DNA of 64,000 nucleotides from Hermetia illucens (taxonomy: Eukaryota > Arthropoda > Insecta > Diptera > Stratiomyidae). Position numbers and translations under genes: made by a program. The notes under the pieces were generated by a model. That model was not told where the DNA came from, did not search any database, and worked only from the letters and a program-made list of their open reading frames with translations. This document shows positions 55,401 to 64,000 of this stretch, in pieces. Numbering within the stretch: position 1 is the stretch's first letter; each line of letters opens with the position of its first letter. The stretch spans positions 42,149,017 to 42,213,016 of the forward strand of contig NC_051849.1 in assembly GCF_905115235.1 (NCBI RefSeq), given 5' to 3'.

Positions 55401-57340
55401 GGAGAGAAGCTTATTTCATACATGACGTACAAAGCAAAAAAAATACCAAATTTCACTTATTCCATCGTTTACATATACTTGGCTTGTTCTTGCCGGTTTT
55501 GACATTTCGTACTCAAATACAAACCACACCCTGATTTCCCTAAAACCTGAAAATTAATTGGCAGCCACACAGCACAGTGTAGGAAATACTGGCAGACAAT
55601 TGAACAGCTGAGTACAATGGCTTACCAGAATTCTGTTAGTCGAAATAATACACTGGAAAATTAAGTTTTGGGCGTGAGTGAGCCAAAGGTGAATTTGAAT
55701 GAAGGTCGGTATTATAGTATATACCTATACAGGGTACACAAATCTTTGGCCAAGTTAAGAGGTTTTTAGAAGCAACTCATGATTCCTTTGGCAGTTTAAG
55801 AACAAAAAACTGGGAATTAAAGAGATTTGTGTAATAGCAATAGCAATTGTTTGAAACGTTTTGATAATATTTTAAATACTTGGCGAACCCAAGTCCTATA
55901 AGTTTATCCAATGCTCGCAGAAGAAATGAATCCCACATGTTGCTAATTTGGATAACTTTTAAAAAAAATTTACACCATGAAATTAAATCCTTGGAGAGCA
56001 GAGGAGTCATAACCATTACAACTGGCGTATCTTTATCTTGTATGGAAAGATTACCTGCGATCTGTGTGAGATACAATAGCTGCCACTTGGCCTCATCAAT
56101 TTAGGCAAAGACACTGCAAAACGAGCCGGAAACTTTGACATTTTCCAGAGATGCAAACGAACTGAACTATAAGGAATCCACAATGTAACTGAAAACTGAA
56201 ATAATCCTGTATAGAAATATCGTAGAGCTTATATCGTAATTTTAATGGAACATTACTTTTATTGTAAAGTTCATTCAAGTGCCCCAGATTTTTTTCGCAA
56301 AATTATAGAATTGATGAATTAAGATGATTTGCTTATTTTATTTTCATATTTGAACAGCTGTCGCGCAGCCAGACTTTACTATCATAAAGTTTAATTCAAT
56401 TTTCCCTACAATGTATTCATGATATGTTTATATAAAGCAATGTATAAAAATTTAATGTGATTTTGACCGTTTCAGATAGGCATCTCTGTTTTGAATTCGA
56501 ACAGAACTCCCGGACAGGGAAAATTATAGGAAGATGATGGGTTGCTTGACTAGTTTCGCGAATATCGCGAATATCGCTGCTCCAAAAGTAAATTATGTAT
56601 AAATGGCTTGGAGAAAACACTACCAGGCGAACTTGAAGACGGAAATCATAAAAATGTTCATATAAAATGAAGAAATTTTAGACCAAAAGGCTTAAATTAA
56701 AAGGGGTGGTTGTCGATCAACTTACCTGCCTTTTGAGATTAGACTAAAATTTATGCTAAAAGCAAGATTGCAATTCATATCAACAGAATCCAGATGTTAG
56801 GCTGAAATAAATGCATCTTCAAAGCAGATGCTGGTTGTTACAGAGAAGGCGATAGTCTCGTAACCAGTCCGAAGTAGAAAAGAGGGTTTGGAATCGATTT
56901 TTGACAAAAATCTGGTTCCAGCGGATTACCACGACTTCCTCCTTCTCCAGTAAGATATCGATTGAATCTTTTCAGCTAGTTGAACGAGCTATAACTTAGA
57001 TGTACCCCAATCCAGCCATTTCATGGACAATAAAAAATCTCCCTCTTAAGGAATTTTCCTACCCGAGCACTTTTTAAAAACGTTTTTGTTTGTATTTGGT
57101 AGCCGCGCTCCTTCTATTTGGCTTTAAGGGGTCATCCCGTGTGAAGGCCATTTTTTTTCGTCTTGTTTAGAAATTTTTTGTGGAGAACTGGGTAAAGGTA
57201 CAAATGCGATTTTTTCACCATATATTTATCAATGTCTTGAGCATGCATAGTAATTTTTCTAGCTCGATAGTTCATTATTAAAACACAAAGCAATTTACAC
57301 ACCCATCTCCAGAAAAAGGTGTTTTTCTGCTGCCACGTTA
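55401..57340. other. Unassigned sequence
   Basis: AT-rich, with no coding homology. The stretch 57120-57340 has the look of an interspersed repeat, but there is no second copy in the window. Confidence 0.3.
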
Positions 57341-57344
57341 GAGG

Positions 57345-59255
57345 GCGCTGTAACTCATTATTCGAGCACAAAGTCTGCCATAAGGTTAATTGGGTTTCAG
57401 CTGACCGAAGCCGTACGATCAGTCAGATCGGCCACTTCACGATCACGCTTGCGTTTGCTTGCGTGTTGCGTCCACCACTTCTCGTAAGCTGTCGTGGTTG
57501 AAGAGCTGCAACCCCCTAAGTTCAATATCGACCGCTATCGCTTGACAGTAGGAGAGCTATCTTGCTAATTGAACGGCAAATATACTGAGTACCCCGCCTG
57601 AGAATTTCGATGAGTATTGGGCTCCCACCAAAAGTGCTCTTTTCTCGGGTGCTATGCAGGTCGTCGGCTTCGTCCCGAACGGACGTCATGCTATCGGGCT
57701 AACTGCGAAACCGTGATAACTTATCGGTAAATGGAAGGGGTTGAAGGCTCTATTGGCCGCTGCGAATGAGCAGACGTGATTCAACTCCGATACCGTGAAA
57801 TTCAACGTAGTGTGCGCCGTGACAAAAGGGTATTTATTACTGCGCTAATCAGGGAAACGGAAGATAACGTAGAACGCAATGATTTCAGAAATGTATACCG
57901 CATCATGAGAGCGCTTGCATGTGGTCGCAAATTTTTCGATGGTCCTGTAAAAGACATTAATGGCCGACTCCTCACCCACGAACACTTCACCACAGTTTTC
58001 AACCATATCACATCCGCTGAAATAGACTAAAGCCACTGGGCTTGACGGTGTTCCTGCAGAGCTTTTCATCGCTGATCCTGCAGTTTCTGCGGATTTGCTT
58101 CTTCCACGTATATAGAAATCCTGGGAATCCGAGACCATTCCCAGAGAGTGGAGGAAGAAGATGATTGTCCAGATTCCGAAAAAGAAGACCCGCGCTGAGT
58201 GCGGCAATTGGAGGGGTGTAAACTATATAAAATAATAGCTAAAATAATCCTGAAACGCATCAAGGAACATCTCAAAAACTTGATCAACTGATAGCATGCT
58301 GGTTTCCGCTCTGAATTCTCCTTCATTGACCACATAAACACCTTGCTCGGAAAAATCTCAAAATGTCACATGTGACACAAAGGTAAGACTTCAAAACGGA
58401 GTCTATCGGAATTGCATCTTGTCACCGATATTATTTATTCTTGTTATTGATGATGTTCTTCATGGTGCCTTGTCCAGAGTCGAATGGCTCTGGATTTGAA
58501 AACAAAGGCAAGTAGAGTTGAAATGGATATTAACACCTACAAAATCAAGATTGTCAGTCTGACAGGTCATCGCACTCTACCTATCTGCATTAATGTGCAG
58601 CACATCGAAGGCATTGATCAATTTCATCAACGAATTTCATGCCGCTCGACCCATTAACAGCACTTGATCCGCCTTCGCAGCCTTGTCTAAAATCACCCGC
58701 TCGACCTATTAATAGCACTAGATCCGCCTTCGCTGCCTTGTCTAAAATCATTAAATGCAGTTATCTCAGCATCAAAATTAAGTTGAGAATGTTCTGTTTT
58801 AATATTTTTTCTGTGTTTCTGTACGGTAATAGCACATGGGAAGTAACCCCCACTGTTACTAAAAAGCTTCAAGCCTTCATCAACATTTGTTAGCGAGATG
58901 TCATCAGTACGTTTTCACTAGAATTATTTCAGACAAAGAATTTCGTCGGCTCACAGCCGAGTTACCTGTGGACTAGTTAGTTGATCAGAGGGCAGAAGTG
59001 GCAATGGATAAGTCACACTTTAAGGAAAGGCGACAACGGCGTTTCAGACTACGCCATGTAGTGGAATCTACTCTTCTAAGGTGGCCGACGAATGGGTCAC
59101 CCCAAGAACACTTGGCGCAGAACAGAACAGGAGTCAAAGGGTATTTCAATGAACCGTGAACGATGGGGCGTAGACATGGTTGACTCGCTATATCAAAGGG
59201 TGAAAGGCGACGTATTACCCTATACACTATTGATCGCCTTACAGAACGTATCCTC
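57345..59255 (+). mobile_element. LINE-B, endonuclease end to C-terminus
   Basis: This begins in the endonuclease (FEHKVCHKVNWVSADRS). It then reads IQLRYREIQRSVRRDKRVFI and FDGPVKDINGRLLTHEHF (linker), RT traces including GNW and RSEFS-like codons at 58200-58320, and VIDDVLHGAL at about 58440. The C-terminal block (GHPKNTWRRTEQESKGISMN, 59090-59160) completes the element. Several frameshifts are present, and the YADD box is deleted near 58490. Confidence 0.85.
58640..58752 (+). repeat. Tandem duplication of about 55 bp inside LINE-B
   Basis: Two head-to-tail units run from CCGCTCGACC to TTGTCTAAAATCA, the second with a few substitutions (CCATTAACAGCACT versus CTATTAATAGCACT). It is a local duplication rather than part of the element. 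Confidence 0.85.
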
Positions 59256-59289
59256 ATCGGTTGTTTCCGAATTCACCGAGGATTATGCC

Positions 59290-60010
59290 ATCATTCGTTT
59301 CCCATATAGAAGACACTTCTGCTCCGATGTCTGATTGGGCTTAATCTTTTGGCGGCTTTCGATGCAAGCTTTTTCGAAAATCCTTCATCCGTTCTCCTTG
59401 ATTTCTTCTCTTTTTCCTTTGTTGCAACACAGTTTCTATTTCTCCCTGGTTGTTTTTCGTCTCCTTTTTTGTGTTCTTCTTCGTCTTCTCTTTTGTGTCC
59501 TGTTGGCCAACTGGATGAGATCTTCTGCAGTTGTGTGTTGTCCTTTTCGCTTTTCGCCAGTTCACTCCGCAACGGTCTTCTTAGGTGTTCTTAGTAGTAC
59601 GGTCGCGTTTACTTTTCACACGTTGTTGCTGTCCACGTCCGCCTCTGGAAGGGACTGCTGCCCAGTAGCTCTTTCAGCTGCATAAGTTCGCTTTTCACGT
59701 CTTTCCTCCCTTTTTTCCTCATAAATATTTCCGGTACAGCTCTGGCAAGGGTAACAAGCTAGGCTGCCATCCTTCCTATGTCTAAACCTTTCTGCACAGT
59801 TTCAAAGATCCTTTTTGCGCTTCTTTCCAGAACAGTAGCACCGCAGAGTATAGAGCACCACTTTGCGAGAATTCCTTTCATATGGCAGTGCGCACGTTGG
59901 GGTTTCATCGAATGTTTCAGCCATTGACACTTTCTTCGTTGGACAAAGTATTTTCGCACTGCGCCCATAGAATTTGTCCCAGCACATCTTGTGTAAGGGT
60001 GCGTGCCACA
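59290..60010 (-). mobile_element. Possible LINE ORF1 (gag-like) remnant
   Basis: The minus strand encodes lysine/glutamate-rich sequence (KEKTKKNTKKETKNNQGEIE and KEKEKKSRRTDEG), ending KLASKAAKRLSPIRHRSRSV. This resembles the charged region before the RNA-binding part of ORF1 in several LINE clades. No zinc knuckle or RRM can be read. It could equally be non-coding. Confidence 0.3.
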
Positions 60011-60249
60011 ATAATCAGGAATGCGTATACCCTCGGGAACAAAGCCCCAATCCCAGTTTCTTGGGACCTGACCTACGCTTATCTGACTCTGGAAATAGCG
60101 GACGAATCAACGTCCACTTCCCGCAACCTGATTTATAAATACCGATTCGATGCACATTGCCGGACCAGACTTCGAAAGGGTTTGCTCCTGATACGCACCG
60201 CAACTTCCACATCATCCGATTGACGTCGATAGAGAATTGTCGACGGCTC

Positions 60250-63200
60250 CGGGGAATACCAGTGTGTCACGAAATGTATCGGCCTCTCGCGGTTGGCTTT
60301 TCACCGAGAAACTTTCTCACTTTGGGGACACTCCCTGTATTGTAAGCGATCCGTTAAGGTTCATAGATGACCCCTGAGAATCTACAACTGAAAGATTATA
60401 GCCTAAACGTGCGCATATTATCTACAATACAACGATGTACAGATCAATACACGATATGGTGATGTAATTTAATAATACTAAATCTACAACTCATTTCCGC
60501 TACACCTGAAGCTATTAATATTAACTGTTTACTTAGCTGAATTGTGGGAAAAGATTGAGCATATCATTAAATATTATTAACAATAATAATTCATTCATTT
60601 TTTTTACTCCTTAAGACAGGAAGGCTCTTTTGAGCTGAATATCTTTTATCTTCAAAATCCAGAATGTGGCAAACAATAAGTTTAATAACATACAAATTAG
60701 TAAAGAAATGCAGCATCCAAAAACTTTATAGAGAACTGTGAAGGTTTCACGACAATTCTAAGGGGCAGAAGCTTTTCCTCCCCTTTTGGTAACTTGTCAT
60801 GCTCCCAATCAACCCTTGACTGTATGACGAAACGTACTTAAAGGGAAAGCTCAACTCAAACATCTTTGTTTCCTTCAGAATGAAAGCGGAAAACTTTAGA
60901 TACATTTCCCCAACTCCCCAAAAATGTTCCACTTGTCGACTCCTGAATGCAAGGAATTCATAAAACGGCACACGGCAGTTCGATTCGGAGCAAATCTTTT
61001 CGTTGCCAGCATTTTTGTGTTTTGTCGAAAATTTGACGGTCACCGTGGCCACAGTACTCACTCCATCGCCATTTCAACTAATTAAAGTAGAATGAGTCTG
61101 GCTCAGACGTAGATAGTCATTAGAAGATGCAGTTCGGTTTCCAGTAGTAGAGAGCGTGTGAAAAACGAGAAGTGCCGTTGTCTTGTAGCCGCCATGACTC
61201 CCGCGACTCCATTAAAAGCGCGTCAAGTGAGCAAACAGCAGCCACTCAGCCGAATCGTTACATAAAGTCAAAAAGGATACGCGTAAATTGGGCTGTTGCA
61301 AGGATAAAGGAGCGTGATACCGCCGGAAAACGGTGACTTCATTTATAGCGATTCGTACCCTTGAAAAGTTTGAATTGGACGTTTGCCAGAGCCTTTTATC
61401 CTTCACATAAACGCTGTGCTCCAGTTGGCGAAGAAGACCCTTCGACATTTTCGCTGGCGATGTCCTTGCGGGTTTTTGTGTTATACGACGGCAGTTCACT
61501 GTGTCGGTGATGCTTTCGGGTGTTCTAGTCGGTCCTTACATGTATATTGCATTTAAGGAAATCCTTGATTCGCCTGGTGGTTTCTGAGTGCCCTCATGTA
61601 CAGCAGGAAAGCCTGCTGAAAGGTTGAGTCGTGCTGCTTCCTTAACATTGGAAGGACACCGAGTGTTTCTGTGTTAGTGGCGTGATAGTTCGTAAATATT
61701 TTCGTGCTCGCATTGTGCAAGTGCACTTCGATTATAATTTCCCTGTGGCGCCCCATCAAAGGACGCACATACCCTTCTTGCAACCACACAGCCCGCCTCT
61801 TCCCCCCGGAGGTATGTCCTTGCATTGTGTTTTTTTCACTCGTTCTCGTTCCCGTTCGATTCACCTAATAAAAAGGAAACAGCGTGTGTGAAACTGCTGA
61901 AAGTCTTGGAACGACAGCCGAATAGGCCTAGTTACGGAGGTGGTGCGAGCCCACTGCTTACTATGCCAATGAATGTGTACACTACATAGTCGCCGTCCAC
62001 CCACGCCACCGCAACAACAAAACACCGATACAAGCAAAATACGTGTAGTATGCGTTGACCTTTTAGGCGGCGATTTTGCTGCTGTCTTTCTGAATGAATG
62101 GTGAGAAGCGGACAGGTGAGTAGTAAATTGTAGCTGTCGCTCTTCCGTAGTATTACATAATAGGACGTGCAAGTTGTCACTCCAGCCCGCTTTCCACGTA
62201 TTGGCAGTGTGAATATGAATTCATAATCACGTGACTATTCCCAATTTTTTTCGTCCTTTTGTTTCAAGGATTTCAGTGGTTCAATGAAGGGCAAAAAAGT
62301 GTCGGGTCAAGGGAATCGATGGAAGGGGTTGAAGAGGTGTATTATATTCCTTAAATGAGAGCTTATTCGAATTATAACTTGTATTTGCACTTGATATATG
62401 TGGCTTGGAGTGAAAGTTCAACTGAAACTGTTCCATTTTGTTCATTGAAAACACATGTGCATATGGTCTACTTGCTGCAAACCAGGGACTTCAAAAGAGT
62501 TTTTCATGTACAGTCACTATTTCGTTATTGTTTCTGATAAGAAATTTTTGTGTGACCAGTCGAAGTTGAATCACTTGTGGTAGACTATTAGGCATATGTA
62601 AAAGGTCATTCTCCGCTCCATAGAGACTGCAATTACTGAGTCTTGATATGATTTAATGAACGATTCCATTGACCTTTCAAAAATGAAATAGTACTTCCTC
62701 TCGATGTTTCTATAGAACATTGTATTGACCTTTTCTTGCGGGACGCGACACAGTAGGCAGAGACCTTGACGCACATGGCTTGCAATCGTTTTCATCATGG
62801 AGAACAATGCTTGGCAATTTTATGTGATTGGAGGGAAAGTTCAAGGAATAAAGTCCGTATACTGAACATACGAAAAATTTTGTTAGGTCGAACGGCCATG
62901 ATGGAGGACTACGCTGTTTCAATCATATTTGCTGCTATACCTTCAGAAGTACTGCGTCCCATGAAAGCAGCTCAATGATCTCATGGAGGTACAGAATATA
63001 GAGTACCAAGTCGCCCCATGCTTGTAAGAAATATATGATGATTTTTGAGATTGGGTTTGTAGCGATTACTTGCAAGTGAAATTTTAGCTACTACTTTTTG
63101 TAACATGAAGAGACTACGCCGTAATGTCTAGCTCCTAATTAAAGTACTACAGTTACAGTAATGAGTAGACAGTAATCGCGTATTATGAGAATAAATGGAA

Positions 63201-63915
63201 GCCGGACACTGTGGCTGCATCCATGAACCCCTTTGTAGTTTTCTTATACCAAGAACGCCCAGTGCGCGACTTTTCCAATTGCACGTAGCTAAAAATTCTA
63301 TTATACCGATGAAAGGCAGCTCGCTTCCAGTACCTTCACAGAAAAAAAGGGACACTTTATAACAAATATAAAGAATTTTATTGGTAAAAGAATGGTGGTG
63401 GAATCCACCCAAATAAAAACAAAAATCTTTGTCTCATTGTAACACCTATAAGTATTACTTGCGATCGGATTTGTTATAGACAGCCAAATCCTCCCTGACT
63501 TGGCGCAGTTGGGGAACTATCTATCTGGCTGCTAAGTAGAGTGAGTAGATTCCGCTCTTCACAGTCACCACCGGGACACAAGCTGTACTACCCCACCAAC
63601 ATGAAGGATGTCGCAATTGATTACAAAGCTCTAATGGCCACTGTGCTGTCAGTCAGAATGGCTATTTTACGCTTGTGAATCATTAGCTATCGACGGGCTT
63701 TCAACATCGCCAGTACTTCCGTTTGGAGTACACTGACGAATCCTATGAGACCGTTCGTTAAGATGGGACGAACCACGACTGTGTATTCAGACATCCATCT
63801 TTCACCGAAGACACCATTTCCTTACAAAGGTCCTCTTGCAGGCGTAGAAAGCTATACAAACCTTCTTATCCCTATGTCCTGTCTCCAATTTCACATGGGA
63901 TTCACAGAATCAGGT
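60250..63915. other. Long unassigned region, possibly containing host 5' sequence
   Basis: No transposon protein and no shared repeat is recognised over 3.6 kb. The part 61050-62200 is richer in GC than its surroundings, and at 61055-61072 on the minus strand ATGGCGATGGA is followed by GTGAGTACTG, a good splice donor. A first exon of a minus-strand gene could lie here. No protein family is recognised. Confidence 0.3.
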
Positions 63916-63917
63916 TT

Positions 63918-64000
63918 GACAATGAATGTAAGCTAACAACGGAACGGAAGAATGCCGCATACCGAGTAATGTTGCATTTTCAAAGAACGCGGACACGCAC
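63918..64000 (+). mobile_element. LINE-A copy running off the right edge
   Basis: The last 83 bases (GACAATGAATGTAAGCTAAC onwards) match 45258-45340 with only a few differences. That is the linker after the LINE-A endonuclease. The left boundary at about 63918 is sharp, so this is a 5'-truncated copy that should continue into its RT beyond the window. Confidence 0.85.

Noticed and set aside
59335-59685. Plus-strand frame rich in Phe, Leu and Ser, resembling a membrane protein
   Set aside because: It is the complement of a lysine/glutamate-rich stretch on the minus strand, which makes a hydrophobic-looking shadow. No start context or partner.
61553-61864. 103-residue minus-strand frame in the unassigned region
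   Set aside because: No recognisable motif, low-complexity composition, and no splice or start context to support it.

Overview
The window looks like a stretch of a repeat-rich insect chromosome, most likely from a fly (Diptera). Five host genes can be rebuilt from their exons, all with GT-AG introns. They are cysteine dioxygenase (+, 5408-12258), a FAM136A-type twin-CX3C protein (-, 15387-16054), a seven-finger C2H2 zinc-finger protein (+, 24435-25390), the RBR ubiquitin ligase ariadne-2 (-, 30885-41303) and a mitochondrial-clan cytochrome P450 of CYP12 type (-, 45673-about 52137). The CYP12-type P450 and the ariadne-2 N-terminus point to a dipteran. I cannot name the species from sequence alone.

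Nearly everything else is transposable elements. I grouped them by comparing copies inside the window. LINE-A is an APE-type LINE with a YADD reverse transcriptase and a triplet-repeat tail. LINE-B is an APE-type LINE with a DFEK/GVRQGC reverse transcriptase. LINE-C and LINE-D carry RNase H. LINE-E is RTE-like and ends in a GAAGAA-type tail. There is one R1-like LINE, one LINE with a restriction-like endonuclease, one Penelope-like remnant, a DD41D mariner, an internally deleted mariner, a tRNA-derived SINE, and a non-coding family here called H-rep.

Layout: 1-5.0 kb holds LINE-A, Penelope-like, SINE, mariner and H-rep remnants. 5.4-12.3 kb is cysteine dioxygenase, with a 6 kb first coding intron full of LINE debris. 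12.6-15.0 kb is LINE-D/B/A. 15.4-16.1 kb is FAM136A. 17.5-24.3 kb is R1-like LINE, SINE, LINE-E, LINE-C and H-rep. 24.4-25.4 kb is the zinc-finger gene. 25.9-30.3 kb is LINE-B, then LINE-A split by a LINE-C insertion. 30.9-41.3 kb is ariadne-2, whose first intron (8.9 kb) holds LINE-A, LINE-B and H-rep. 42-45.4 kb is LINE-A. 45.7-52.1 kb is the P450, with a 4.6 kb intron of H-rep, LINE-A and LINE-E. 52.4-59.3 kb is LINE-D, the restriction-endonuclease LINE and LINE-B. 60.3-63.9 kb is mostly unassigned, and a LINE-A copy runs off the right edge.

The host genes do not form a pathway. Cysteine dioxygenase works in sulfur amino-acid catabolism, FAM136A is mitochondrial, the P450 is mitochondrial and probably acts in xenobiotic metabolism, and ariadne-2 acts in cullin-linked ubiquitination. 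The most interesting non-genic signals are the H-rep family with its terminal palindrome and divergent relative, the shared 3' tail of the SINE and LINE-A, the nested LINE with a perfect target duplication, a foldback with a hammerhead-like core, and a near-perfect hairpin in the ariadne-2 intron.
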